From: Heterohyrax brucei
Lineage: Eukaryota > Chordata > Mammalia > Hyracoidea > Procaviidae
Length of the DNA: 64,000 nt
Direction of reading: 5' to 3'
NCBI GenBank assembly: GCA_028571685.1
Contig: CM053140.1
Coordinates: 154,505,701 to 154,569,700 of the forward strand
A model generated the notes under the pieces. It worked only from the letters and a program-made list of their open reading frames with translations. It was not told where the DNA came from and made no database searches. Below, in pieces: positions 1 through 11,790 of the stretch; the stretch's first letter is position 1; each line of letters begins with the position of its first letter. The position numbers were made by a program, and so were the translations under genes.

Positions 1-131
1 AGTTTTGAGTTAGAAATAGCTATGTCACATTTCTCTGAAGGAGGTTAACAACATACGTCACTGAAATCACCAAGGGAAATAAGAGAAGGAAAGAAGCCTA
101 CAGAGAGGACTTTATGGATGTTTTAGAGAGA

Positions 132-640
132 TGTCATGGACTGATTATGTTCCTTCTAAACTGCAGGTATCAGTTTGACTGGCCATGATTCCCAGCGTTG
201 TAAAATGTCTGCCATTTCATCATTTTATGGGATTTTCCTATGTGTTGTAAACTTCATCACTATGATTTAATAAGATGAATTAGTACCAGTTACATTGATA
301 ATATCTGTAAGATTAGATAGTGTCTTGTGCTGGTTCTCTTTCAAGATGTAAAGAGAGAAGCAAGCAAAGGCACATGCAACCTCATGCCACCAATAAAGCA
401 GTGCTAGAAACAAAAGAGTCCTTTGAACCTGAGGTTCCCAGGCTGAAATGCTCCCACAACAAAGGAAGATTTATGCATCACAAGAACCTTCTTCCAGAAC
501 TGACAGGGAGACAAATTCTTTCACTACAGCTGATGCTCTGAATTTGAACTTCTAGTGTACTAAATGCAGAAAAATATATATTTCTCTTTGTTAAAGCCAT
601 CCACTTGTCATATTTCTGTTATTGCGGCACTAGATGACCA
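132..640 (+). mobile_element. Solo LTR, ERVL-MaLR-like, sense
   Basis: The stretch opens with TGTCATGGACTGA and contains the LTR landmarks 'ggccatgattcccag', 'gtgttgtaaac' and the terminal 'ccacttgt...gcactagatgac'. These match, in order, the better preserved LTR at 14684-15200. No internal retroviral sequence adjoins it, so it is a solo LTR. The last few bases are degraded and no clear target duplication is visible. Family assignment is by resemblance to MaLR-type LTRs. Confidence 0.7.
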
Positions 641-736
641 GGGGATGAGTAAAAGAAAAGGACTGCTAAAGGATGCAGAGAAGATAAAATGACCAAAGAT
701 CTAGAAATATAATTAAGGGATTTTTTTTCGAAAGTA

Positions 737-1260
737 TGGGTTTTAGTCATCTAGTACTGTTCTAACAGAAATACCACAAGTGGATGGCTTTAATACACAA
801 AAGTTTATTCTTACACAGCCCAGTAGGCTACAAGTCCAAATTCAGGGTATCTGCTCCATTGGAAGGCTTTCCTTCTGTCAGTTCTGAAGGAAAGTCCTTA
901 CGTTGCATCAGTCTTTGGTCAGGGAGCATCTTGGTGCTGGAACCTCAGCTCTAAAGGGTGCGCTCTACCCTCAATACTGCTTTCTTGATGGTATGAGGTT
1001 CCCATTTCTGCTTGCTTGTCTCTCTTTTTATCTCCCATAGGATGAAAGGATAAAAGGTGTGCAAGCTGCACTCCAAGGAAACTCCCTGTACAGTGTAATA
1101 GGGAGGTTACCTTAGGAAGAGATTTGCAGGTCCCCCTTAATCCTCTTTAACATAGTGCATAGGAAAAACACAAATGGAGGACAACCACATGATACTGGTA
1201 ATCATGACCCACTCAAATTTCTTTGCATAGTTTTTGGGGGGCACAATTCAGTCCATGGCA
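737..1260 (-). mobile_element. Solo LTR, same family, antisense
   Basis: Read on the minus strand, this has the same start (ending on the plus strand in 'cacaattcagtccatggca') and the same end ('tagtcatctagta' near 745) as the LTR at 132-640. It lies about 100 bases away in inverted orientation. It keeps the internal block with 'aggaacctcagc...' on the plus strand. No open frame of note. Confidence 0.75.
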
Positions 1261-1799
1261 GTATTTATGACTAGCATGATAAAAAATGGTGTTAAGTTAT
1301 CCAGATACTAGGGCTGAGACTTGGAAAGTTTTATTTCCCCAATTTAAAGATTCAGGGGACTCTAACCAATAAATGAATGATTCACAAGTCTTACCTCATG
1401 TATCATCCCAAATTTGGTGTGAACTAGTAAAATGCAGGAGTTGATTTAAAAAAAATAGTTTTTTACATTTATTTAACTTATACTAAGTCATAATACTAAT
1501 ATTTTTTCTTTTGAAGTGATATGAAAATTATAACACTATAAGATGTCCTTACTGAGATACAGAAGTAGTATAAGCCTTTCAACGAATTCAGTGAGTAGTA
1601 ATACATACAGAAGTGTTTTTAGGATAGAAAAGACAACTGCAGTTGTAGGTATAAAGGAGAGAGAAAGGTAGATTGAAAACAAAAGCAAAAGTAGTTAGAA
1701 AACAATTAAGCAAAGTAGGTCAAGAAGAAAGTAGGGAACGGAGCACATAAATTGAAAGACGCGGCAATAGAGACATGATACTTCATCGACAGTAGAACA

Positions 1800-1956
1800 A
1801 AAGTCCCATTGCCATCAAGTCAATTTCAACTCACAGTGAGCCTATAGGACAGACTAGAACTACCTCATTGGGTTTCCGAGAAGTGGTTGGTGGATTTGAA
1901 CTGATGCCCTTTGGATTAGCAGCAGAACACTTAAACATGGTGCCACCAAGGTTCTA
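1800..1956 (-). mobile_element. AfroSINE, antisense
   Basis: Reverse complement of a tRNA-derived SINE. On the plus strand one sees the tail-derived 'cattgccatcaagtcaattt', then 'gatttgaactgatgccc' (B-box region) and 'cacttaaacatggtgccacc' (head). Diverged but full length. Confidence 0.75.
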
Positions 1957-2739
1957 CCCTAGACAGCAGAAAGAAAAAAATTAGTGAAGAAACATGAAAT
2001 GATGGAAGAAAGGAAATTTGGTTTTGGGATTTTCACTGACATAATATGTAGTGTCTCATATTAAAGCCAAGAGTTAACAAAATACTTTAGAAGACAGATA
2101 CAATTGGAAAACATTTGGAACAGCCTCAAAGGAGGATATAGGTACATAATGGGATTGCTGAGCAATTTAAGAGCCCACGTGAGATCAGACTGAATAAATG
2201 CATAGTAAAGTCGTTTAACATGTTCAGATGAGTTTCTTCCCCTCGAACCGTGATTAGACAGTATTTTACAAAATAAAGGAATAAAAAGGACATAGAGAAC
2301 AAGTGAGATTATCTTTAAATTGAACTCCTTAGAAAGGAAATTCAGAGTTCATGTTTTGGAAGTTGAAGGGTTTTATTTTGTTGTGTTTTATTGATTGCTT
2401 GACAGTGAGTTGAAAGACATTGGTTAGTTCACTGAAATTTAGGAGATTAAGTAGCGGACAGGCCAGGACAATGGAAAAGTCATTGACTTGGATATTTATA
2501 CTCACCCAAAATAACCAAACAGAAAGGGATATGTACGAGGTCAACAAGTCCACGAACTTAGTTACTCTAAGTGCTACATACCTCGTTGCTGAATATCACT
2601 ACAGTCGCCCTCAAAGCACTCCCTTGGGATGCCATGCATCTAGTCCTCCCCACCAAAGCAAGTTTGGAACTTTTTCTGGAAGGGCCGTTGCATACCTTGC
2701 ATGGTGGCAAGTTCATGAACTTAATTGTATAGTTGTTTG

Positions 2740-3027
2740 TGAGGGAGTTTTTAGCCAGTAAACAAATAATTGTATTGGAACACCCTCCCTACTCACCTGA
2801 TCTGGCCCCCCAGTGACATTTTCTTTACCTGAAGAAAAAGGAAATAATGAAAGGAAGATATCTTGATGACATTTAGGACATCGAGGGTAATATGACAACA
2901 GGTCTAATGGCCGTTCCAGGAAGAGTTCCAAAATTGCTTTGACGGGTGAATTAGGCAGTGGCATCAGTGCATAGCTTCCTAAAGGGAGTGCTTCAAAGGT
3001 GGTATTCAGCAATGATGTAGGTAGCAC
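2740..3027 (+). pseudogene. Mariner transposase C-terminal fragment (copy A)
   Basis: The sense arm encodes the end of a Tc1/mariner transposase. The residues around the third catalytic aspartate (LEHPPYSPDLAP) are readable near 2778-2812, followed by the conserved tail including FQNCF-like residues. An extra C in the run of Cs near 2808 and in-frame stops break it. It has no N-terminal DNA-binding domain and could never have made an active enzyme alone. Confidence 0.7.
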
Positions 3028-3055
3028 TTTTTTTAGGATGAGTTTGAGAACTTAA

Positions 3056-3141
3056 CTGGCCAAAACGAAACCAAACCCCTGCCATCGACTCAGGTCCAAC
3101 TCATGGAGACCCTGAAGGTCAGAGTAGAATTGCCCCATAGC
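3056..3141 (-). mobile_element. AfroSINE 3' fragment, antisense
   Basis: 'aaaccaaacccctgccatcg' followed by 'gactcaggtccaactcatgg' and 'gtagaattgccccatag' is the tail half of an AfroSINE in reverse. It lies inside the terminal repeat of the mariner derivative, so it inserted later. Confidence 0.7.
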
Positions 3142-3152
3142 AGTCCTCATAT

Positions 3153-4671
3153 GTATATACTCACTCACCTGTTGACATTATTAGGCTCTAAACACCAGGT
3201 CTTTAATGCAAAAATCAATATTATGTGAAAATGCAAGATGGCTATGTCATTACATAACTGCCAACCCACTGAGAATCATAACTCAGCCAAGCTGACACAT
3301 AATCATCATAGCCAAAGTTAATCTCACCTCAGAACCCTGCTAGAAAAGCTTTAAAGAAAAAAATGTGTTAACTGGTTTATTACAGTTTAATAAAGACTAT
3401 AATGGCCAGAGTTGTATTTGAATAGTTTCTGTTAGCATCTCATTAAGTTTTTTTCTGAACTTTTAATTGTAGGTTTCCAAAGTGAGTTTTTATGACTTTT
3501 TTCATTCCACATTCAATTCAGACAGCAAAGCCATACGTTGATAAACTTACTGACACTCAATTTGCTTATCTTGTTTCCCTTCAAACCTCAAATTGCATAT
3601 AAACAGCAAAACTAATCAACTGAAGCAGAAACATAGTATCAATTAAGCTGGTGTCTGGGAACTGAAAAAAAAAGAGAAACAAAATTAATTCCAATCAGTT
3701 TGGTATTAAAAAAGTTAAAAAAATTAAAAAAATATATAATAACTCAAGATGACTATGGCAGAAAGTAGCTGTAATTTGCCAAAGTGTTTTTATATAAATG
3801 CTTAGAAACCTCCAAAACAGTATTCACATATATATTTTGTTATTTTTAAGTTCTCTTTAGAAACACTGTTAAGACAATTATGATGATATGGAACAGGAAA
3901 TGAGCTTTTCAAATATGTGTCTATTTCTCGTCAGAGAATGCAATAATTTTTCAGGTATTTCATATCTTGACTAATTAGCAAAAATAATGATTATAATTCA
4001 TTAAGAAATTGTTGTGTACTATGTACTCAATGTATTTTTAAAAATATGTTGTTAAATTAAGATGGGCTTCATACATGTACATGTAAAATGTCAATTGGGA
4101 GAGCCAAAATGAGTTTGCATATAGATGTACTAGTTAATAGCCCACATGGCAAATAAACACAATACTTAAGGTTATCATTTATCATTTCTACTAGATGTAA
4201 ATCAATTCAATCTTTACTGGACAGTAGTCACTTTATTCATATGAATAACAATCACTGTAATTTTTTTTTTTTTTTAAATAGTTAACCACTATACAGTTGA
4301 AAACAGCCTGGCCAAGGAAGTTAGTCATAGGTGGCTGGCCCTGAACCATAGATAGCACTCAGAACTCCACTGAAAAGAAAACTAGCCATTTCTTTTGCCC
4401 ATATTCCAATTTGGACAGTTTTTTGGAAGCTGTTAATTGCCTAGTACCTACTCACTCATCTGCCAAATGTCACCCAGACCAACTTGAGGTTTCCTTCTGC
4501 TCTCTCTTATTCTTATGTCATGTCACCTGAATCACACCAATTAGAGTTACAGGGTAGTGATTGTGTAAGGCTTTCCTCTCTCTTCAGTGACTGCTGGTAT
4601 TCCTGGAACATAGACTCATAGGTAAGTTGCTCTGTAATTAGAAAGGCATCGTTTAAAATCAGTTTCCATTA
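3153..4671. other. AT-rich stretch without recognised feature
   Basis: No open frame above background and no repeat family recognised. A poly-T run lies at 4261-4275. Some of it may be repeats too old to see by eye. Confidence 0.5.
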
Positions 4672-4850
4672 TTTAGTATCTGCACAACCTTGAGCAAGTT
4701 ATTTAATCTTCAGTTTTGGTGATCTTATCTTTTGAATGGAAATAATGCTCAACAAAAAAGTTTCATTGTAAGGAGTAAAGGAAATAAAATTCATAAGACA
4801 TTTGTTACAATATAGGCACTTGCACTTAATAAATAATATTAATAATGATA
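4672..4850 (+). mobile_element. MIR SINE, sense, ancient
   Basis: Core landmarks are present in order: 'ttgagcaagttatttaatct', 'ttgaatggaaataatgctc', and the end 'cacttaataaataat'. Highly diverged, as expected of a repeat that predates placental radiation. Confidence 0.6.
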
Positions 4851-6204
4851 ATAAAGACATCAATAACATAGAAAATGGTAGAAGGTAGTGAAATTCAGAT
4901 ATATTAAGGTAAACTTGTGAGCTTTGAACAATTACTTAAAATACATGCTTTACGTGTGACTTGGTGTATTTCGCTAGACCATGGAACAACCTTAAATAGG
5001 AGTTAGAAATATTAGTCCAAAGCCACTGAAAGCAGATAGTAAAAATGTATGTTTCCTTTCTGTTATTAAAGTATGTTATTCATGTAATTCACACACAAAA
5101 AGAATTCAAATTTTTTTCAAAAATTTAGCCCTGGAAGAATTTTATACGTATGTTTTCTTTTTCTTTTTGGGGGGTTGTTTATAAAATTACACAAAATAAT
5201 TTGAATAAACTTCCTGTAATTGTAATTTTCAGAACTTCCTAGCCAAATATTGACATTTTCAAAGGAAACGAAGACACATAAAAATTGGATAGGCAATACT
5301 TAAAAAAAGCGTGGTTTAGTCAGTGATAATTTTAATGATTGTATGTTTTAAAACACAATTCTAGGCACAAGGAATGATGTGGCATAAATCAATCTTGTAG
5401 TTTCTATGGGGTATTACACTCATCTCAGTGTTCTCACAGAAGAAAATGAACTACTGCCTCCATCAAGAAAACCTGCTCTATTAGTGGATACTGGAAGTAA
5501 AGAGCGAAAGAGAAGAATATGCGATCACGGGGTGAGGAGAGTGGATGTAGTTGTAGAGAGGCAGGTACTCGGGGTTTTATACGGAAAATTGACTTGAATT
5601 GTAAACTTTCTCTTACAATAAAATATATTTTTTGAAGAAATTAAATAATTACCGAAATACAAGAAAAAGAAAAGAAAATCTACTGTGTTAATTTTCTTCC
5701 AAACCGCAAGTCTTGTTTTGATGGTGGTAGGATGGGGCAGAGAAGGAACAAGAATTTCTTGTATTTCTTAACAACAGTCAAAAGGAGAGGATGAAAATAT
5801 GACCACAAAATAAAACAAAACACTTGATTTGGATTCTTCATGGAGGGTTATCTTCAATGCAGTAGAGTAACCACCACTGAAACAAGTGGAAAAACAACAC
5901 CAATCTGTTCTCAAAAGAGATTTTCCACTTCAACACAATAGTTGGATTCCAGAAAAGTTTTCAGTTAGATGTTTAAAACTTGAATCATATTTTTAAAACA
6001 CTAGAAGAAACAATGAATGAAAAGAATTCAAGAGTTCAGATCATTTTTATAATGCAGAGTTTCACTTTTTTTTTTTTAAATGAGCTCAAGTTTTTACAGA
6101 ACAAAACCAAGAGTTTGCTCATTCTAGGTTCTTTGCTCTGAATAATCTACATTCTGATAACAGATTTGGAATGCCAGTATATGACCAAGATTGTGTGAGC
6201 ATGA
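4851..6204. other. Unassigned AT-rich stretch
   Basis: A 63-codon open frame at 5406-5597 (+) has somewhat higher CpG content around 5521-5580 than its surroundings. It shows no recognisable domain and no support for being a gene. The rest is AT-rich with no recognised repeat. Confidence 0.4.
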
Positions 6205-6420
6205 ATAATAAAAATATCTAAACACACTGAGTGTTTGTTTTGTGCCAGACATTATACAACGTGTTTTATATAGCCTGTCTCATTTGATGCTCACAATCCA
6301 TAATGAAATGGGAACTTTTATTGTCTAGAGGTTCCAGGAAAAGAAGCAGAGATGAAGTTGTCGTCCCATATGAAGCGGTTAAGCTTGGATCAGCTCAGTC
6401 CATTTGACACCTAAGATAAA
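6205..6420 (-). mobile_element. MIR SINE, antisense
   Basis: 'tgttttgtgccagacattat', 'tctcatttgatgctcacaat' and 'gaaatgggaacttttattg' follow the order of a reverse-oriented MIR. The distal part is degraded. Confidence 0.6.
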
Positions 6421-8844
6421 GTCCTTACTACTTCTAACATCCAACTTTATATACCTTGAAGAGCCTGAAAGGAAATTCACTTTAATTTATAGAATATTTT
6501 CATTAAATATACAAAGAAAAAAATTTTTTTTTTTAGTAGTCCAACGTGAGCAAGCTTAAGAACAAAGAGTTATTTCTTCTATCATTTTAAGAAATTTTAA
6601 ATTCCTTTATTTAGGAGAGTAGAGGAAGTCCTGCTTAATTTATTTTTAGTTTCTTGTGAAAAGATTTGGGTTACTTTTGCTCTCAATTTGCATTAAGGGA
6701 AATACATTTAGAAATTTTTTAAGTCTAGTGAACTCATCTATCCGTGGTAGGTCCAATTTTCAAGGGTAATGAAACATTCCAGAGAGTAGATAATGAGCCT
6801 AACATGTAAGTTCTCAGATAAAACTAGCAAGGTTCTTAAGGAAACAGGCTTGCGAGAGTTGTAGGATGTGTTGTCCAGATGGTCATGGTTTCCATTTCAT
6901 CAGAAATACTCATAATTGTATATTATCTATTCAAAGAAATAAGTTATAAAGCCTAAGGGAAACAAACTTCTTTCTTTAAAAATAATGAATAATTAACATG
7001 ATAATCTTTGCAATATTTCAACAATTAATCAAGAAATTTTTCTGAAATCTAAGGTTTGAAAGAATGAGGTGAGGTCAGACATTAGAAAAGATGTGGATGG
7101 GTAGGCAGTTTTCTATAAAAGATTTGATTTCCATTATCTCTCCGCTATTTAGTTTCTCCTTTACTAGTGCTATGAAATAGTAAGCAGAAGGCATATGACT
7201 GTTAACAGTGCTTTGACAACAGAAATGTAATCTAAGAGAACATAAAGCAATTAGGAGTTATCCAAAGATAAACTGTAGTTATTGAAATATAAATTTGTTG
7301 TCTTATAGAAGATGAATGAAATTTTATCTTTCAGAACCCCAAATTAAGTGTTCTTTTAGAGTCTAAAGGTGAAAAGACTTGTTTCTGTCTTACACCTATG
7401 AATTATGACCTCTGACTATTGAACTTTCTGAACAAGAAAATAAAAATGAGGCCAAACGAGAACACATTAACAGGATGGAAAAAAATGACCAATGTGAGGA
7501 ATTTCAAAAACTTGCTAAGAAAATAGCAATTAGCTATTTTTGGTACACAATAGAGTCTATGATGTATGATGATAAAAGCATTTTAAGCTTTGACATGCAA
7601 ACAAAATAAGAATGTATCTGGCTGTTTTAATTATGTTGTCAATAATTTGATTATTTAAACTGAATAACTGGTAAATCCAGTTTAAAACTAAATCTTTGTA
7701 TCAAAATTAAGCCACAGATCCAAGACTGGTAGTTTAAACCAAGTAGCTCTGTTTGGTAGCTTTTATAAACGTGGAGTCTCCCAAACCACAAACTATATTT
7801 GTCATTTAACATTTCTGTAGGTACAAGGGCTGTGGCTATGTAACTATGTGAAAAACTATTCTGCTCTTTATTTTCCCAGGAGAAAAGGAACCGAAACCCT
7901 TCCATATCCTTTTTGTCATCTTAAATTACTCATTGACAATAAGTGCATTTTCTGTCTTTTGCTTGCCTTAAAAACTAGCTCCTTTTTTATGGTACAAAAG
8001 GCCATGTCACTTAGAAACCAATCATTAAGGTAGGAGAGGATGTTACCCCCCACCCAAGATTGATGAATCACAGTGAAGATAGCTTCACTGTAATCCATTA
8101 TCTAACACAGACCATAACATAACAAAAGAAGAAAGAAAAAAAAACTCATGTTCTTTTCATGGATAAAATATTACTAGGTGCATTATCCTTTTTTTATTCA
8201 CATTATAGATCATAAAGAAGAAAAAAAGAAGCGAAATTAGAGTGACATTGTATTCCAAAGTAATGCTAATGTTTCTCCAATTAAGACAGGAAAAAAAAAA
8301 AAGCAGCAGCAGTGGAAGCAGTTTTATTATTATAATTATAACCAATGCATGTTGGGATCCTCAAGTTGGAATGTGCATTGTGGAACAATAAAATAAAGAA
8401 TATTTCCTTTCATCATCACCATCAAAGTACGCACAGATAAAAAATTTGCCATTAGATGAAAGATAAGTAGCTGTATTGATTTCACTGTTTACATAATTAA
8501 GTGCCCTTCTGTGGTCTAATGTATGTTGGGAGATGCCTCAGCCTCTGAAGGTCAGACACTGGGAACACAAAAATAATGGCCAGAAAAAAGAAAAATTTGC
8601 CTATGGCAAAATGTTTCACAGGACAAGAAACATCTGGTAGCTGCTATCAAATTTAAGGAACTAGAATCTGTCCCTAAGTATCTTGTGAAAACTCAAAGAA
8701 AAGTGCCATTATTAAAATGAAGAGAGGTGTCAAAGCTTCACTGGGAATATATTTTCTAAGCAGACATTAAACAAATGCCAGTTAATTGCTGCATAGCCTA
8801 AAAGGATATTATATTGATCAGAGGCAATAAGCAAAGTGCAAGAA
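6421..8844. other. Low-copy AT-rich stretch
   Basis: No repeat or gene recognised. Open frames are short (62-84 codons), lack domains and look random. A poly-A run followed by a few AGC triplets lies near 8289-8310. Confidence 0.45.
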
Positions 8845-9022
8845 TGTATTAATTTCTTATCGTTTCCGTAATAGCTATGAATTTAATGGTACAAAACAAC
8901 ACAAACTTATGCTATTACAGTTCTGAAGGTCAAAAGTCTATAATCAAGATTTCAATGTTCCTTCTGGAGTTTACAAGAGAGGGATCTGTTTCTTTGCCTT
9001 TTTTGTTTCTAAAGGCTGCTTG

Positions 9023-9190
9023 GAAATTCTCGTGCTGTGCGGTTAAGAGCTCCAGCAGCTAACCAAAAAGTTGGCAGTTCGAATCTACCAGGTGCTCTTT
9101 GGAAAGCCTATGGGACAGTTTTACTCCATTCTATAGGGTTGCTATGAGTTGGAATTGACTCCACAGCAATGGTTTTGGTTTGCTTTTTGG
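9023..9190 (+). mobile_element. AfroSINE, first of a tandem pair
   Basis: Starts 'gaaattctcgtgctgtgcgg', has the B-box region 'ggcagttcgaatctacc' and ends with 'atgagttggaattgactcca' plus a T-rich tail. Full length (about 165 bases). Confidence 0.85.
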
Positions 9191-9196
9191 TTCAGA

Positions 9197-9367
9197 AGAG
9201 GCCCTAAACCCTTGTGGCTTGGTGGTTACATGCTACTTCTGTTAACCAAAAGGTTGGCAGTTGAAATCCACCAAGAGTTCTCTGCAAATACTGTGGTGGT
9301 GTTCTGCTATGTCCTAGAGGGTCACTATCAGTTGGAATCAGCTCCATGGCAGTGGATTTAGGATTTT
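9197..9367 (+). mobile_element. AfroSINE, second of a tandem pair
   Basis: Begins a few bases after the previous copy ends, same orientation: head 'ccttgtggcttggtggtta', 'ggcagttgaaatccacc', tail 'cagttggaatcagctccatg'. Confidence 0.85.
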
Positions 9368-9700
9368 ACATTCTTTGGTTTGTGGCTCTTTGGTTGAGTT
9401 TTTCCTACATTTTGCATCACTGTTTATCTTCTACTATTCCATTCACTCTTTCACCTCCCTTTTAAAAGGACCCGTGTGGTTACATTAGGATCTAACTGGA
9501 TAATCCAGAATAAGTGCCCCATCTCAAGACGCTCAACTTAATCACATCTTCAAAGGCTCTTTTGCTATATAAGATAAACAGTTCCCAGGTATTTGGATGC
9601 AGACATTTTTCAGGGTATGGTGACATCATTCAGCCTATTACAGTGTACCCCCTGGCCTCCAAATATCTATGCTCGTTTCACTGGACTCAAATCAACCAAA

Positions 9701-9842
9701 CTGCTCCGTAGAGTTTCCAAGGAGCGCCTGGAGGATATGAACTGCTGAGCTTTCAGTTAGCAGATGTAATACTTAACCACTAGGTCACCACAGGGTAGCT
9801 ATGTTTTGGAATTGACTTAATGGCAGTGGGTGTTTTGGTTTG
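9701..9842. mobile_element. AfroSINE inverted chimera
   Basis: 9701-9795 is the 5' half of the SINE in antisense ('gagtttccaaggagcgcctg' through 'accactaggtcaccacaggg'). From about 9792 the sequence switches to the sense 3' tail ('tagctatgttttggaattga', 'ggcagtgggtgttttggttt'). The result resembles a 5'-inverted copy. Confidence 0.65.
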
Positions 9843-10861
9843 ATATTCCATTGGAAAAACATATTCAGTCAATCTCAAATTTCCCAAAAGACCTAAATTG
9901 CATCCTTCAATCACCTAAGTTAGTTTTGGATGAAGTTGTGGGTGTGATACATGCTGGGTCAAAATTTCTCTCCATTTGTGGATCTGTGAAACTAGTAAAC
10001 AAGTTAGTCACTATCAAATTACAATAGCAACAGGAATAAGATAACAGTTTTATGCATTCTTATCAAAATTAAATAAGAATGCTCATAAAAAGGTATCACC
10101 AGTTCCAGCTTCGAAATTCAACTGGACAAATTGCATTAGACTTAGAGGCCTGGGGTTGATCTTTTGTGGCTCAAGCCTCTGCCCTCTGGGCTCACAGCTC
10201 TGCACTCTGGCTCTGCGGCTCTCATTCTCCCTTTGGAGAAGAGTAGCACATATTCATACCTGACTTGTTTTATCAGTTTCCTGCCTGTAGAACTTTGAGT
10301 GTCTGATAGCCTCCTTTCCTTTCATCCTCTCTGTTCCCATTCACCCAAACTGACAGTATTTCTGCTGATACAACATTCTCAAAAATCCTGTGGGTCAATT
10401 TATGTGTCACTGGAATTTACTAGATTAGACAAAAAGCTTCTTCACAGATACTTCCTGGTAATCCTCTCTCTGTTCCTGAATTATACTATATATCTGAGAT
10501 GATCTGTAAGTCAAATGCCTACTCTCTCTCGATGACGCTCTGTGTAACTTAATACTTTGGCCTTTGGATGCTTTCAAGACACTAGGAAAAGGCTAACAGG
10601 CTATGCCCTTGATTTTTCTCCAGAGCACATTTTCTTAACAACAAAGCTCCTAATATTAACATCTTTTGCAATTGGAATAGGCTGAGAATTTTCCAAATTA
10701 TTAAATTCTTGTTTTATTTTCAATGAAAGTTTTTTTTTCCCTTAATTTATCTGTTTTTCTCTTGCAAGAAATGAATCTGTGTTTTCCACATTTTACTTGA
10801 AAATCATCTGAGGTAAATATCCAAGTTCGTCTTTTATAAATTTTGTTTCCTGTATAGCTAT
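9843..10861. other. Unassigned stretch
   Basis: No gene or repeat recognised. 10150-10240 is richer in C and G ('ctctgccctctgggctcac') than its flanks, but nothing specific can be said. Confidence 0.4.
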
Positions 10862-11027
10862 GGAAATCCTGATGGAGTAGTGATTCAGTCTTTGCGTGCT
10901 AACTAAAATGTTGGTAGTTCAAATCCATCAAGGCACCCCTTGAAAACTCTGTGGGGTAGTTCTAATCTGTCCTATCATGTCTCTGTGATTTGGAATTGGT
11001 TTGATGGCAATGGGCTTAGTTTTTTGG
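10862..11027 (+). mobile_element. AfroSINE, sense
   Basis: Head 'ggaaatcctgatggagtagt', B-box region 'ggtagttcaaatccatca', tail 'tttggaattggtttgatggc'. Full length, diverged. Confidence 0.8.
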
Positions 11028-11096
11028 CATGTAGCTATAAAACATAGTTCAGCTAAGAAGTCTGTGATTACATAATGTATTAAATCTGTTGAAGAA

Positions 11097-11455
11097 CTAA
11101 CCTCTATAACTGTGGAAGTGGTTTTATTTGGAAGTGGGGTCTTCATTTGAAAATTTTATCATTAGGTTTATATGAAGTCTTACTGGAGGAGAGTGAGGTC
11201 TTACAAAAGACGCAAAAACAGAGACATCACATGATGATACATCTACAAACCAAAGAACACCAAGGCTTGCTGGAGGCCTTAAGAAGCTAGAAGAGAGGCA
11301 TGGAACAGCTCCTCCATCAGAGCCTTCAGAAGAGACCAGCACAGCCAAAACCCTGGTTTGAACTTCCAGGTTCCAAAACTATGAAACATGAAGTATCTAT
11401 CATTAAAAACTACTCCTTTGTGTTGTTTTGTGCAGATCTAGGACACCTAGACAAT
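11097..11455 (+). mobile_element. MLT1-like LTR, sense, degraded
   Basis: 'tttggaagtggggtcttcat', 'gagaggcatggaacagctcc', 'aacttccaggttccaaaact' and a final 'gcagatctaggacacctaga' follow the order of an MLT1-type LTR. Diverged throughout. Confidence 0.55.
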
Positions 11456-11790
11456 TCTCTTCCCTTCCATTTCCCATAAAATGTTCTCATTTCTTTTGAG
11501 TTCTTAACACAGCATAGTCATGTTTCTATAACCATTCTATTTATGACTATATAGGTATTTTTTGAAATAACATAGACTTTCCACTATGGTCCTCACTTCC
11601 TCCTGAACCCTTACCAGCAGCACTTTTAACATGCATATTTCTATTAATGTCTTTTCAAGGCCATCCAGTCTCTTTCTATGATGCTCTTCTAATGTCTTAT
11701 GACTTCTCCCCATTACACAAATCCAAGACCATTTCAACATTCTTAACTATTTGCTACAGAAGCACTTCACATGCAGGTACTAAAATATAT

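Larger units (their letters stand above)
2536..3152 (+). mobile_element. Composite mariner-derived element (copy A), split by a SINE
   Basis: Three blocks can be seen. 2536 to about 2690 is a mariner 3' end in antisense, starting CGAGGTC after a TA at 2534-2535 and including 'gctacatacctcgttgctga'. About 2695-2735 is the 5' terminal region in antisense ('ggtggcaagttcatgaactt'). From about 2740 comes the mariner 3' end in sense, beginning 'gagggagtttttagccagt' and running through the codons for HPPYSPDLAP to the 3' inverted repeat near 3055. The terminal repeat is interrupted by an AfroSINE fragment, and 'cagtcctcata' near 3141-3152 may be the displaced last bases. The reverse complement of the element at 29855-30411 has the same block order and junctions. 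Confidence 0.8.
8845..9642 (-). mobile_element. MLT1-like LTR, antisense, interrupted by two SINEs
   Basis: The plus strand reads as the reverse of an MLT1-type LTR. It starts 'tgtattaatttcttatcg', continues with 'cagttctgaaggtcaaaagt', 'gtggttacattaggatct' and 'ataatccagaataagtgcc', and ends 'attcagcctattaca'. The AfroSINE pair at 9023-9367 splits it, and LTR similarity resumes directly afterwards. Confidence 0.7.

Noticed and set aside
5406-5597. 63-codon frame with higher CpG
   Set aside because: Too short, no domain, no neighbouring exon; could not be supported.
9023-9367. tRNA gene, from the tRNA-like head and B-box motif
   Set aside because: This is the tRNA-derived head of AfroSINE; no cloverleaf with an intact acceptor stem could be drawn.
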